A stretch of DNA of 64,000 nucleotides, from contig NZ_JAEEMU010000050.1 of the NCBI RefSeq assembly GCF_016283395.1, positions 1 through 64,000 of the forward strand, written 5' to 3'. The notes beneath the pieces were generated by a model. The model saw only the letters and a list, made by a program, of their open reading frames with translations. It was not told the DNA's origin and ran no database searches. The DNA comes from Ruminococcus sp. (GTDB lineage: Bacteria; Bacillota_A; Clostridia; Oscillospirales; Ruminococcaceae). This document shows, piece by piece, positions 7,984 through 16,476 of the stretch. Every line of letters begins with the position of its first letter. Positions within the stretch are counted from its first letter, which is position 1. The translations under genes and the position numbers were made by a program.

Positions 7984-9177
7984 TTACTCCATATCTATCA
8001 TAATTTTCGCCCTGTAGTCCTTCTGCGCAGAAGTAACAGTCTCAAGAGCAAGACCGTATATATCAGACGCCCTGATCTCAAGTTCCGCAAACCTTTCGGC
8101 AGTTTCCCCAAGCTGTGATAACTTTGCTATGGACGATGCAAATGGTATCTTTGTCGAACCCTTTGCACGGGCAAGTATCTCCCTGCCGCGCTCGTTGAAA
8201 GCAAGTATCCTGCCGTATGGCGGAAGCTTTCTCATATCCTCTTTGGTTATCCCTATCAGTAATGCAAGGATTATTCGTCTTATCCTTGCCATTGTGTATC
8301 GTTTCGTCTTTACGGTAAACAGCAGCTCATCAAGTGAGCCTGCCATTCTTGCGCCGTATATACGATGTTCAAGCCCCTGTCCTACATCGTATATGTGCGC
8401 TATCTCATCTGTTGTACTGCTCCGCAGCTTGTATAATATGACCCTTTCGAGCCTGCTCATGGAAGCTATCTCTCCCTTTGACATTGCCGCTGTTATGGCA
8501 GCTGCCCACTCGGAAGTGGTGTATTCCGAGATATTCGTCCTCTTCTGTATCCGTTCTCTCAGATAAGAAGCACTTGCAAAGCCGTTTTCCGCAGTTTTTC
8601 CGTCATGCGCCGCATTTTCGCGCTTCACTGTAAACGGCTTTATACTGCTGTCAAGCTTTTTCAGTGCCCTGAGATATTCAATTGCCAGAAGGTTATTGGG
8701 CTCGGATATTATGGAAGCAGCCTCTCCGTCTATGCCGTTCACCACCGAGCTCAGCGCACGAGGGTAGGTATAGCCCTTTTCCATTATGCTCCTTATCTCG
8801 TCGGAATGTGATACCGCTATGGTATTTACAGTATCCATTGCTTCAAGAAGCTTCGATACATCGCCGCATTCGCTGCCGAATGACAATTCATCGACTGCTC
8901 CGAGAGCATCGAGAAGATATACAGCTCCTGCTGCAAAGCCCTCAGCTGATGCAAGACTGTACTGTACGGGAAGCTCTATCACAAGGTCTGCTCCGCAGCG
9001 GACTGCAAGACGCGCTCTTTCAAGCTTGTCGATGACAGCTGTATCTCCCCGCTGTACAAAGTTTCCGCTCATAACCGCCACGATATGTGTAGCTCCGTTT
9101 TCGCGTGTCTTTTGTATGTGGTAAAGATGTCCGTTATGGAACGGATTATACTCGCATATTATACCGCTGACTTTCAT
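7984..9177 (-). CDS. tmcAL: tRNA(Met) cytidine acetate ligase TmcAL
   Basis: A 397-residue nucleotidyltransferase-fold enzyme (YlbM family). In Bacillus subtilis it forms N4-acetylcytidine at the wobble base of elongator tRNA-Met, using acetate and ATP through acetyl-AMP. The HIGH-type motif is present at the start (GIICEYNPFHNGHLYHI), followed by VMSGNFVQRGD and the Arg/Lys-rich C-terminal half. An ATG 27 bases upstream is in frame, but AAAAGAGGTAG sits just before the ATG at 9177, which also matches where homologues begin. It is the first gene of the seven-gene operon. It lies divergent from ackA, whose product handles acetate, the co-substrate of this ligase. Confidence 0.9.
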   Translation of the reverse strand: MKVSGIICEYNPFHNGHLYHIQKTRENGATHIVAVMSGNFVQRGDTAVIDKLERARLAVRCGADLVIELPVQYSLASAEGFAAGAVYLLDALGAVDELSFGSECGDVSKLLEAMDTVNTIAVSHSDEIRSIMEKGYTYPRALSSVVNGIDGEAASIISEPNNLLAIEYLRALKKLDSSIKPFTVKRENAAHDGKTAENGFASASYLRERIQKRTNISEYTTSEWAAAITAAMSKGEIASMSRLERVILYKLRSSTTDEIAHIYDVGQGLEHRIYGARMAGSLDELLFTVKTKRYTMARIRRIILALLIGITKEDMRKLPPYGRILAFNERGREILARAKGSTKIPFASSIAKLSQLGETAERFAELEIRASDIYGLALETVTSAQKDYRAKIMIDME

Positions 9178-9340
9178 TTTACTACCTCTTTTCATAAATT
9201 TCAATGTTTTTCATCAATTTTCAATCAACTTTACAGAATATTTATTCAATGTTGTGGGGTTTTCGGCATTTTGCAGTACCAAATAACGCGCTTTTGCAAG
9301 CATTTCGTCCTTTTTACAACGGTAAATTTGAAAAAAGGAC

Positions 9341-9368
9341 TTGCAATTTTCAAAAAATAGTATATAAT
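9341..9368 (+). promoter_or_regulatory. ackA promoter
   Basis: TTGCAA (9341-9346) and TATAAT (9363-9368) are separated by 16 bp in a very A/T-rich stretch, about 40 bp before the ackA start. Seen by eye only. Confidence 0.7.
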
Positions 9369-9407
9369 AATATATGCAAAATATATTTTGAAAGGAATTT
9401 ACATAAT

Positions 9408-10607
9408 ATGATCATCTTAGTTGTTAATGCAGGAAGCTCTTCCCTGAAGTATCAGCTCATCGACATGAGCGATGAGAGTGTTATCGCAAAGGGTAACTGC
9501 GACCGTATCGGAATTGACGGACATATCAATCACAAGACTGCTGACGGCAGAGTTCTCGATGAGGACTGTTCATTCCCTACACATACAGAAGCTTTCATGA
9601 AGCTTGTTGACTGCCTCACAAAGGGCGATGCAAAGGTTATCGACAGCATGGACGCTATCTCTGCTGTTGGTCACAGAATAGTACAGGGTGCTGACGTTTT
9701 CGACAAGTCTGTTCTCGTTACAGATGAAGTTATCGACAAGATCGACGAGCTCCGCGAGCTTGCTCCTGTTCACAACCACGCACACGCACTCGCTCTCAGA
9801 GCCTGCAAGAGCGTTATCCCTGCAAACGTTCCTCAGGTCGTTGTATTCGATACTGCATTCCACCAGACAATGCCTCCTAAGGCTTATATGTTCGGTCTCC
9901 CCTATGATGATTATGAGAAGCTCCACGTAAGAAAGTACGGCTTCCACGGCACATCACACCGTTTCGTATCTAAGGCTCTTGCTGACGCTATGGGCAAGGA
10001 CGTTAAGGATCTCAAGATCGTTTCATGCCACCTTGGCAACGGTTCTTCTATCACTGCTGTAAACGCAGGCAAGTCTGTTGATACTTCTATGGGATTTACT
10101 CCTCTTGACGGTGTTGTTATGGGTACAAGAACAGGTTCTGTTGATCCTTCTGCTGTAACATTTGTTGCTGACAAGCACGGCTTTACACCTTCACAGATGA
10201 GCGAATATATGAACAAGAAGTCAGGATTCCTCGGTGTTTCAGGCGTTGGCTCAGATAACCGTGACATCCAGGAAGCTGCTAACAACGGCAACCAGAAAGC
10301 TCAGCTCGTTTCCGATATGCTCACATACGAGATCCAGAAGTACATCGGTGCTTACGCTGCTGCTATGAACGGCGTTGACGCTATCCTCTTCACAGGCGGT
10401 ATCGGTGAGAACTCATGGGAAGTAAGAGAAGCTGTATGCCAGAACATGGACTACTTCGGAATCAAGATCGATGAGGCTCTCAACCGCACTATCCGCGGCA
10501 AGCTCACAAAGATCTCCACACCTGATTCAAAGATCGAAGTATGGATCGTTCCTACAAACGAAGAGCTCCTTATCGCAAGAGATACACTTGCTCTTATCTC
10601 TAAGTAA
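9408..10607 (+). CDS. ackA: Acetate kinase
   Basis: A 399-residue enzyme of the acetate/propionate kinase family, converting acetyl phosphate and ADP to acetate and ATP in fermentation. Family signatures are VVNAGSSSLKYQ at the N-terminus, HRIVQGAD, VFDTAFHQTMP, the phosphate-binding KYGFHGTSHRFV, SCHLGNGSSI, GTRTGSVDP and ILFTGGIGENS. An in-frame ATG occurs 204 bases upstream, but that extension is not protein-like, whereas AAAGGA lies 12 bases before the ATG at 9408. Codon use is strongly biased toward a small set of codons, as expected for an abundant metabolic enzyme. The usual partner phosphotransacetylase gene is not adjacent. Confidence 0.97.
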   Translation: MIILVVNAGSSSLKYQLIDMSDESVIAKGNCDRIGIDGHINHKTADGRVLDEDCSFPTHTEAFMKLVDCLTKGDAKVIDSMDAISAVGHRIVQGADVFDKSVLVTDEVIDKIDELRELAPVHNHAHALALRACKSVIPANVPQVVVFDTAFHQTMPPKAYMFGLPYDDYEKLHVRKYGFHGTSHRFVSKALADAMGKDVKDLKIVSCHLGNGSSITAVNAGKSVDTSMGFTPLDGVVMGTRTGSVDPSAVTFVADKHGFTPSQMSEYMNKKSGFLGVSGVGSDNRDIQEAANNGNQKAQLVSDMLTYEIQKYIGAYAAAMNGVDAILFTGGIGENSWEVREAVCQNMDYFGIKIDEALNRTIRGKLTKISTPDSKIEVWIVPTNEELLIARDTLALISK

Positions 10608-10643
10608 TTGTAACATATATACAGGAATAAATCAATGTATAGC

Positions 10644-10680
10644 AGAGCCTCGGCGCATTTATTGTGCCGAGGCTTTTTTT
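10644..10680 (+). terminator. Rho-independent terminator of ackA
   Basis: An AGCCTCGGC stem with matching GCCGAGGCT, followed by seven T residues. Confidence 0.9.
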
Positions 10681-10701
10681 ACGTTCATCGTGACCGATCA
10701 T

Positions 10702-11547
10702 TCAGTTTTTTTCGGCACAGATTATCTTTGTTCTTGTGATGTCGACCTTGTCCTTTTCAAGTATCATCTCACCTACGGAAGATGCCTGTATTATGCCGCA
10801 GGTAGGATTTTTGATACTGTCTATGTGTCCTCTGATATCTGCATTTACCGTTGAATACTCAAATGCAAGGTCGGTATTCGGCATCTTGCAGTTCCTCATG
10901 CTGAGATTTTCAATATAGCACATTCCCTGATGGCTCTCGACGATACAGTTCACAAGAACGATATTCCTCGAATTCCAGCCGAAATAATCTCCCTTTATGT
11001 TAGAATCGTAAATTATAACATTCTCGGTGTTCCAGAATGCATCCCTTGAGTTTATCACGGAATTACGGACAGTTATATTCCTTGCGCCGTCAAAGCAGTG
11101 GTCGCCGTCAAGCTCAAGTCCCGACACCTCCATACCGTCGCAGTCCATACCCAGATAGTCACCCTTTACCTTGACATTGTACATACGGATATTGTTGCAT
11201 TTCCATAATGTCTCGCTGCTGTTGGTGAACTGGACATTGCGCAGGCTTATGCCCTTGGAGCGGCGGAAAGTCTTGGGAGCATCTATCACAGTATCGGAAA
11301 TTTTCACATCGGAGGTATACCACATTCCCTCACTGCTGCTTTCATCGATCCTGCAATCCTTCAGCTTTATGAAATTACTGTACCAGAGATAATATTTGGA
11401 CTTGAATGTGCAGTCGGAAAGTTCAATATACCTGGTGTGTTTGAGTGGAGCTTCGCCGTCATCAAAGACAGTTCCGCTTATTCTGAGTTCATTGTCCTGA
11501 AATAGAGCTCTTTCCCCCGTCAGAGTCTCGTTGAGTATTTCTTTCAT
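10702..11547 (-). CDS. DUF3737-like right-handed beta-helix protein
   Basis: A 281-residue protein made of short repeated strands, such as SDCTFKSKYYLWYSNFIKLKDC, ISLRNVQFTNSSETLWKC, ITVRNSVINSRDAFWNT and VIIYDSNIKGDYFGWNS. The repeat length near 20 residues and aligned Asn/Cys positions are those of a pectate-lyase-like beta-helix. The family matches DUF3737, common in gut Firmicutes and of unknown activity. There is no signal peptide, so it is probably cytosolic. It converges with ackA, with the ackA terminator in between, and has its own promoter. Confidence 0.75.
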   Translation of the reverse strand: MKEILNETLTGERALFQDNELRISGTVFDDGEAPLKHTRYIELSDCTFKSKYYLWYSNFIKLKDCRIDESSSEGMWYTSDVKISDTVIDAPKTFRRSKGISLRNVQFTNSSETLWKCNNIRMYNVKVKGDYLGMDCDGMEVSGLELDGDHCFDGARNITVRNSVINSRDAFWNTENVIIYDSNIKGDYFGWNSRNIVLVNCIVESHQGMCYIENLSMRNCKMPNTDLAFEYSTVNADIRGHIDSIKNPTCGIIQASSVGEMILEKDKVDITRTKIICAEKN

Positions 11548-11576
11548 AATCTCACTCCTTATTGAGTTTTTCTACA

Positions 11577-11605
11577 ATTATAACACAAATTTATTAATAA
11601 AGCAA
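11577..11605 (-). promoter_or_regulatory. Promoter of the DUF3737-like gene
   Basis: Minus strand: TTGCTT (11605-11600), 17-bp spacer, TATAAT (11582-11577), ending about 30 bp before the ATG at 11547. Confidence 0.7.
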
Positions 11606-11703
11606 CATTAAAAGTAAATTTTTACCAAAATATTAATTTCCTTTATTTTATTGCATATTCCGCTTATCAATAATTTTATAAAAATCATTTTTCAGTGCAC
11701 CAC

Positions 11704-11732
11704 TTTACATTCACCTTCCGTATGTGTATAAT
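11704..11732 (+). promoter_or_regulatory. Promoter of the first sigma/membrane-partner pair
   Basis: TTTACA (11704-11709), 17-bp spacer, TATAAT (11727-11732). It lies about 50 bp before the sigma-factor ATG at 11782, which supports that start over the in-frame ATGs upstream. It looks sigma-A-type rather than ECF-type, so autoregulation by the encoded sigma factor is not visible here. Confidence 0.7.
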
Positions 11733-11781
11733 GAAAGCAAACGTATACGGCAAAATGCTTTCATGTAAGGAGGTGGGATAT

Positions 11782-12342
11782 ATGACCGATAATGAGATAA
11801 AAGCGAAGCTCAGGCAGTCAGCTGAAGAAGGCTTCAAGGCTCTGTTTGACGAATACTGGAGCTACTGCTACACTATTGTTTTCAGCGTTCTGCGCGGCAT
11901 TGGCTCTCAGAGCGACATCGAGGACTGCACTTCGGACGTTCTCAGTGATGTGGCTATGAATTGCAACTCCATGTACGAGGGCTCGCTGAAGGCTTATATT
12001 GGAACATCTGCAAAAAGACGGGCAATCGATGTTAAACGCACACTCAGTTCACATACTTCAAAAAATATCCCACTGGAAGATGATATCAGTTCATCTCTCA
12101 CCTCCGCTGACAATATAGAAGCTCAAACGGAGGATGCCGAGCTGTCGGAGATACTCCTCGAACGGATAAGCTCCCTCGGTGAGCCTGATGCTTCTATTAT
12201 AATACATAAGTTTTTCTATGAACATAATTCCTCCGAGACCGCAAAAATTCTCGGAATGAACCCAATAACCGTGAGAAGCAGGCTGAGACGTGCTCTGAAA
12301 AAGCTGAAAGCTCTTCTTGTGGACCTGGATATAACTTTGTAA
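11782..12342 (+). CDS. RNA polymerase sigma-70 family factor, ECF-like
   Basis: A 186-residue sigma factor. Region 2 is seen at about residues 10-75 (FKALFDEYWSYCYTIVFSVL, then SDIEDCTSDVLSDV). Region 4 is the C-terminal helix-turn-helix (NSSETAKILGMNPITVRSRLRRALKKLK). No region 3 is present, which fits extracytoplasmic-function factors. The start at 11782 follows AAGGAGGTGGG with correct spacing. The gene is followed after 13 bp by a membrane protein with a short cytosolic N-terminus and a long outer region, the arrangement expected for a cognate anti-sigma or sensor. Confidence 0.88.
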   Translation: MTDNEIKAKLRQSAEEGFKALFDEYWSYCYTIVFSVLRGIGSQSDIEDCTSDVLSDVAMNCNSMYEGSLKAYIGTSAKRRAIDVKRTLSSHTSKNIPLEDDISSSLTSADNIEAQTEDAELSEILLERISSLGEPDASIIIHKFFYEHNSSETAKILGMNPITVRSRLRRALKKLKALLVDLDITL

Positions 12343-12355
12343 AGGAGGTAAAACT

Positions 12356-13990
12356 ATGAAAAAGAATATCTCTGATATCCTGCACAGTGCAGGCGATAAA
12401 ACTATTGAAAACATAGCCGACAACTATACTGCCGCTGATAAAAAGACAGCACAGCGCATTTACGCGAAAAGTCTTGAGAAAATGAACCTGTCACCCGAAA
12501 ACACCGAGACATTCGTTGCAGAGCGTGTCAGCCGCTCCCCTGTACTTCATCCTTTCCTTATAGTTGCAGCCTGTATGTTCGTAGTAGGCGGCGCAGTGTT
12601 CGGACTGCTTAAAATGAATGCTCCTTCGCCTAAGCCATATGTGGAAGAGCCAGTGGTTGTGGCTACTGCTACTACGGTAGCAGGAACTGAGACCGAAACT
12701 ACGCTCGCAGATGATGATAATTCAAAGGATACGGGTACGAAAAAGGTGCAGACAACAAGCACAAAAGCAGATATTACGGTAAAAATGGCAGGAAACTCCA
12801 AAACTACAGGTGCAGCAAAGACCAATACCACAAAGGCAAATGCTTCAACTAAGCGCACCACAAAATCTCCCGCAAAGACTATAACTGCTGCGAAAACAAG
12901 CGGTACTACGACTGTAAATGCCAAAAATATGTCTCTTGCAGAGATAGAGGAATGGGAAGACAAGCACTGGGCTTGTTTAATGGTGCGTGAAAGAGCTATA
13001 CTCAGCGGCGAGATAAGCGCAGATTCGCCTCGAGTCACACTTGCGCAGGTAAAGCAGTTCATTGCTGAAAGTTCCAACTTCGATGAAATATACAAAAAAA
13101 TCAGAAATGTTCAGCTATACTGTGATATCAACGGTGGAAGCGGAGTCAGCTACATTGAATACTGGGTCGGCGGAAACAGAAACGACATAGTTATGATAAG
13201 CCCAGAGTTCAGTAACATATCCCACATCACCTGTACCGACGGTGATATCTACGGAAATACAGCAAAAACGGAGGAACTGTACACAGAAAAGGCTGTAACT
13301 AAGCAGCCAACTGTAGAAAAGCCCGAATATGCAGGTGTTTTTACAATCGAAGAGGTATTGAATATAGCGAAAAACAGTAATTATCTGAAAATAGAGGATT
13401 TCCGAAAATACTGTTCTTATTCAAATTATTATGACAACTCGCATATGAAATTTAAAATTTCCGACCGTGACAACTGGTATCTGAATATATCTGCCAACTA
13501 TGACGGCAGTATCGCTGCATGCAGTATTGTGGACAATGTCGGTCACAACAGCGTTGATATCCGCGTAACACAGTATCAGCAAGTTCTCGAATTGGTAAAT
13601 GACTGGACATTGACTGAGGCGATAATGGCAGCTCCCACAGCAGGTACTATAACCCTTGATGATGTTGTACGTCTGCATAATGAAAAGGGAGAGGATCTTG
13701 CTCCTTCGGACTTCAGTCCGTACCTCAACAGGACATTTATCTCAAATAAAAGCGATGTTATGAAATTCAGAGTCATAAACGGAGATACCTACAGAGTATC
13801 AAAAGGAAATGTCGTATATCTGACCCTGATGCCGGGCTACGGCAGACCGCTTATAAGTGCTTTCCTGCATAATGCCGATATGTCTCTTAGTACGGAAATA
13901 TTTAATACTATAAATCCAAACGGCGATTATAAGACCGAATTTGACCTTGTAATGGCACTCAACTCTGAAAAGCCGTGGTTCGTAGAGTAA
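12356..13990 (+). CDS. Putative anti-sigma/sensor membrane protein with Thr-rich linker
   Basis: A 544-residue protein. Residues 1 to about 62 are charged and cytosolic, residues about 64-85 form one membrane segment (HPFLIVAACMFVVGGAVFGLL), and residues about 95-195 are a Thr/Lys/Ala-rich low-complexity linker. The rest is an outer region of no family I recognise. It has a SLAEIEEWEDKHWACLM start and two or three similar helix-strand units beginning LAQVKQFI, IEEVLNIA and LDDVVRLH. Position right after an ECF-like sigma gene and the topology suggest an RsgI-like regulator that senses something outside. No anti-sigma motif is recognisable by eye. Start has a perfect AAAGGAGGT site. Confidence 0.6.
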   Translation: MKKNISDILHSAGDKTIENIADNYTAADKKTAQRIYAKSLEKMNLSPENTETFVAERVSRSPVLHPFLIVAACMFVVGGAVFGLLKMNAPSPKPYVEEPVVVATATTVAGTETETTLADDDNSKDTGTKKVQTTSTKADITVKMAGNSKTTGAAKTNTTKANASTKRTTKSPAKTITAAKTSGTTTVNAKNMSLAEIEEWEDKHWACLMVRERAILSGEISADSPRVTLAQVKQFIAESSNFDEIYKKIRNVQLYCDINGGSGVSYIEYWVGGNRNDIVMISPEFSNISHITCTDGDIYGNTAKTEELYTEKAVTKQPTVEKPEYAGVFTIEEVLNIAKNSNYLKIEDFRKYCSYSNYYDNSHMKFKISDRDNWYLNISANYDGSIAACSIVDNVGHNSVDIRVTQYQQVLELVNDWTLTEAIMAAPTAGTITLDDVVRLHNEKGEDLAPSDFSPYLNRTFISNKSDVMKFRVINGDTYRVSKGNVVYLTLMPGYGRPLISAFLHNADMSLSTEIFNTINPNGDYKTEFDLVMALNSEKPWFVE

Positions 13991-13996
13991 AACATT

Positions 13997-14027
13997 AGAA
14001 AGCTGCTGTGAAAACGGCAGCTTTTTC
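13997..14027 (+). terminator. Terminator after the first sigma/partner pair
   Basis: An AAAGCTGC arm, a loop and GGCAGCTTTTTC, followed by further T-rich sequence. Confidence 0.75.
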
Positions 14028-14038
14028 TTTTCCACATA

Positions 14039-14067
14039 TTGACAAAGGCATTTATTTGGGGTATAAT
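14039..14067 (+). promoter_or_regulatory. Promoter of the pyridoxine kinase gene
   Basis: A near-consensus TTGACA (14039-14044), 17-bp spacer, TATAAT (14062-14067), about 30 bp before the first ATG. Confidence 0.85.
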
Positions 14068-14095
14068 CAAAAATTGATGAATACATACTGAAAGA

Positions 14096-14944
14096 ATGAT
14101 GAACATGAAAAAGATCGTTTCTATACAGGACATTTCCTGCTTCGGAAAATGCTCCCTGACAGTGGCTCTGCCTATAATTTCTGCTATGGGTATAGAGACT
14201 GCCGTTATACCTACGGCTGTGCTGTCTACTCATACAGGTGAGGGGTTCAAGAACTATACCTTCCGCGACCTTACAAGCGATATCCCTGCTATAGCTGCTC
14301 ACTGGAAAAGCATGGACTTAAAGTTCGATGCAGTATACACAGGCTATCTCGGCTCACAGGAACAGGTGCAGATAGTATCGGACTTCTTTGACGACTTCGG
14401 CACTGACAACAACTATATCATTGTTGACCCCGTTCTCGGTGACGCAGGTAAGCTGTATGCAGGATTTACGCCCTCTTTCGTTGCAGAAATGCGCAGACTA
14501 TGCTCAAAGGCTGATTTCATTCTCCCTAATATGACAGAGGTGGCTTTTCTCCTCGATATCCCCTATACCGAGGAATACGATGAGGACTATATAAAAGATG
14601 TTCTCGTAAAGCTCTCGGAGCTTGGCTGCAAGACTCCTATCATTACGGGAGTACACTTTGATGACAAGCTACAGGGCGCAGCTGCCTATGATTCAGTAAA
14701 CGATAAATTCTACTTCTCATTCGGCAAGAATATAAACTCACGCTTCCACGGTACAGGTGATATCTTTTCAAGCGTTTTCTCGGGTGCCTGCGCTCTCGGC
14801 AAAAATATACAGCAATGCCTTGATATCGCTGTAAAGTACACCTTCGACTGCATAGAAGCTACTATCCCGCATATGGAGGAAACATGGTACGGAAGCTGCT
14901 TTGAGCTATGTCTCGGCAAGCTTATCGAATATGTCAAGGAGTAA
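14096..14944 (+). CDS. Pyridoxamine/pyridoxine kinase (PdxY/PdxK-like)
   Basis: A 282-residue ribokinase-superfamily enzyme, expected to phosphorylate pyridoxal, pyridoxine or pyridoxamine in vitamin B6 salvage. Seen: the N-terminal SIQDISCFGKCSLTVALP substrate motif, PTAVLSTHTGEG, VDPVLGDAGKLY, LPNMTEVAFL and the anion-hole motif HGTGDIFSSVFSGA with the catalytic Asp. Three ATGs compete (14096, 14099, 14105). The ribosome-binding site is weak (GAAAGA) and spacing slightly favours the last. It is followed 2 bp later by a small gene of unknown function. Confidence 0.85.
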   Translation: MMNMKKIVSIQDISCFGKCSLTVALPIISAMGIETAVIPTAVLSTHTGEGFKNYTFRDLTSDIPAIAAHWKSMDLKFDAVYTGYLGSQEQVQIVSDFFDDFGTDNNYIIVDPVLGDAGKLYAGFTPSFVAEMRRLCSKADFILPNMTEVAFLLDIPYTEEYDEDYIKDVLVKLSELGCKTPIITGVHFDDKLQGAAAYDSVNDKFYFSFGKNINSRFHGTGDIFSSVFSGACALGKNIQQCLDIAVKYTFDCIEATIPHMEETWYGSCFELCLGKLIEYVKE

Positions 14945-14946
14945 CT

Positions 14947-15345
14947 ATGATAGTATTAATTAAAGAAACTGCTCGATTTATCAAGGACAACAGCAAAACC
15001 CCTGACAGTCTGTGCTGCGCAGAAGCTTTATACGGAATAATCAATGGCAGTATGTCAGAAGCTACTGCCATTTCAGCAATATCTTCAAAGCTTCTGAAAA
15101 AAGTCTGGATATACGATAATGTTCCAAACTGTGCTACAGCTTTTGTCGTCACTACAATAAAACTGCTGAGAGATATCCTCGTAGCTCAGCACTACTGGAT
15201 AGCTCAGGATATAGCCGATCTCCTGATCGCTATGCCAAGCAAGGAAAAACTCAGCGACAGAAATGCCGTCTTTGATTTCAATGCTGTAAGCATAAGATCA
15301 TTTAATCAGAAGTATCCGTTCCGCATACCCGATATAGTTATTTGA
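14947..15345 (+). CDS. Small protein of unknown function next to the pyridoxine kinase gene
   Basis: A 132-residue soluble protein I do not recognise. It begins MIVLIKETARFIKDN, is mostly helical by composition, and has scattered Cys residues (LCCAEA, NCATAF). Start ATG at 14947 follows AAGGAGTAACT, with the upstream TAA embedded in that site, so translation is probably coupled to the kinase. A terminator closes the unit right after its stop. Its association with B6 salvage rests on this context alone. Confidence 0.6.
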   Translation: MIVLIKETARFIKDNSKTPDSLCCAEALYGIINGSMSEATAISAISSKLLKKVWIYDNVPNCATAFVVTTIKLLRDILVAQHYWIAQDIADLLIAMPSKEKLSDRNAVFDFNAVSIRSFNQKYPFRIPDIVI

Positions 15346-15372
15346 AGGAGCAGTAAAAGCTGCTCCTTTTTC
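15345..15372 (+). terminator. Terminator after the pyridoxine kinase unit
   Basis: An AGGAGCAG stem, TAAAAG loop and CTGCTCCTTTTTC tail. The left arm begins at the stop codon of the small gene. Confidence 0.85.
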
Positions 15373-15452
15373 ATACCATTTTTTACCTGTGATTACAATA
15401 ATGCAATAAGGCAATAATATTCTCGTAACCACTTTTACGGAGGATATTTTCA

Positions 15453-16226
15453 ATGGCATACAATAAAGTCGTTATCGCAGGGATAAATACCTCGGAGCTT
15501 ACCGTACTGAAAGAAGATGAAAAGATAGCTCTTCTCAAAGAAATACGTGCCAGCGGCAGCAAGGCTGCAAAAGATAAGCTCATAAAAGGCAATCTGCGCC
15601 TTGTTCTCAGCGTTATACAGCACTTTACTGGGCGTGGCGAGGATATAGATGATCTTTTCCAGATAGGCGTTATCGGACTTATAAAGGCTATAAACAACTT
15701 CGATCTCACAAAGGAAGTGCGCTTTTCCACCTACTGCGTTCCAATGATAAGCGGTGAGCTCAGACGTTATCTCAGAGACAGCAGCCATGTCAAGATAAGC
15801 CGTTCGCTGCGCGATCTGGCTTATAAGGCTATACAAGCCAAGGAAAAACTAACGAATTCTCTCCAGCGTGAGCCGAATATTGATGAGATATCAAAGGAAA
15901 TAGGTGTCAAACGAGCAGATGTAGTTATCGCTCTTGAAAGTATAAGTGATCCTGTGTCGCTGTATGAGCCTGTTTACTCGGACTCGGAGGACAATCTCTA
16001 CATCATGGATCAGATAAGCGACCTGAATGATGTTGAAAGCTGTATGGACGAGCTTACTATCCGCGATGCCATAAAAGATCTTGGGAAACGCGAGAAGAAT
16101 ATCCTGTATCTCAGATTTTTCCGCGGCAAAACTCAGATGGAAGTCGCAAGTGAGATAGGTATATCTCAGGCTCAGGTCTCACGGCTTGAAAAAAGTGCTA
16201 TCAAACGGATAAAAAGCAGCATATAA
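15453..16226 (+). CDS. sigG: Sporulation sigma factor SigG
   Basis: A 257-residue sigma-70 factor. Its N-terminus (YNKVVIAGINTSELTVL) matches the conserved SigG lead segment, which distinguishes it from SigF and SigB. Region 2 contains GNLRLVLSVIQHF, GRGEDIDDLFQIGVIGLIKA and FSTYCVPMISGELRRYLRD. Region 3 contains REPNIDEISKEIGV. Region 4 is TQMEVASEIGISQAQVSRLE. In Bacillus and clostridia SigG runs late forespore transcription and lies beside spoIIGA-sigE. Here those neighbours are absent and the gene stands alone. I could not find a clear SigF/SigG-type promoter upstream. Confidence 0.9.
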   Translation: MAYNKVVIAGINTSELTVLKEDEKIALLKEIRASGSKAAKDKLIKGNLRLVLSVIQHFTGRGEDIDDLFQIGVIGLIKAINNFDLTKEVRFSTYCVPMISGELRRYLRDSSHVKISRSLRDLAYKAIQAKEKLTNSLQREPNIDEISKEIGVKRADVVIALESISDPVSLYEPVYSDSEDNLYIMDQISDLNDVESCMDELTIRDAIKDLGKREKNILYLRFFRGKTQMEVASEIGISQAQVSRLEKSAIKRIKSSI

Positions 16227-16234
16227 TAATGGAA

Positions 16235-16350
16235 CTCAGCCTTTAGCCATTAGCCCTTAGCCGAAAGAGTTCGCTTACGCTCACTTTATTTAAATAATTC
16301 GCCGAAGGCGACACAATTGCTAACAGCTAACGGCTAAAGGCTAAGGGCTT
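16235..16350. repeat. Heptad-armed hairpin repeat, copy A1
   Basis: The left arm is four 7-bp units ending in AGCC (CTCAGCC TTTAGCC ATTAGCC CTTAGCC). The right arm is the inverse, units of GCTAANN (GCTAACA GCTAACG GCTAAAG GCTAAGG). The core holds TATTTAAATAA and a TCGCC-GAA-GGCGA hairpin followed by CACAATT. The right arm runs into a T6 tract, so it may also terminate sigG transcripts. It shares its core with copy B at 54.8 kb and copy A2 at 60.4 kb. Confidence 0.85.
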
Positions 16351-16414
16351 TTTTATTTACATGGACGGATAATGCTCCGTCCTTTTTATTTTGTTTGAAT
16401 TTACTATTTTTCTA

Positions 16415-16443
16415 TTGATTTTCAAGCGTAAATGATGTATAAT
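16415..16443 (+). promoter_or_regulatory. Promoter of the sugar ABC / GH105 operon
   Basis: TTGATT (16415-16420), 17-bp spacer, TATAAT (16438-16443), about 34 bp upstream of the ATG at 16477. No CRE-like operator was recognised. Confidence 0.7.
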
Positions 16444-16476
16444 TACTGTAATATCATTTATCCGGGATCTGAGAGT

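Noticed and set aside
16415..16476. Longer start of the sugar-binding protein at 16432
   Set aside because: It would lie within the promoter's -35/-10 region, and the signal peptide begins at 16477.
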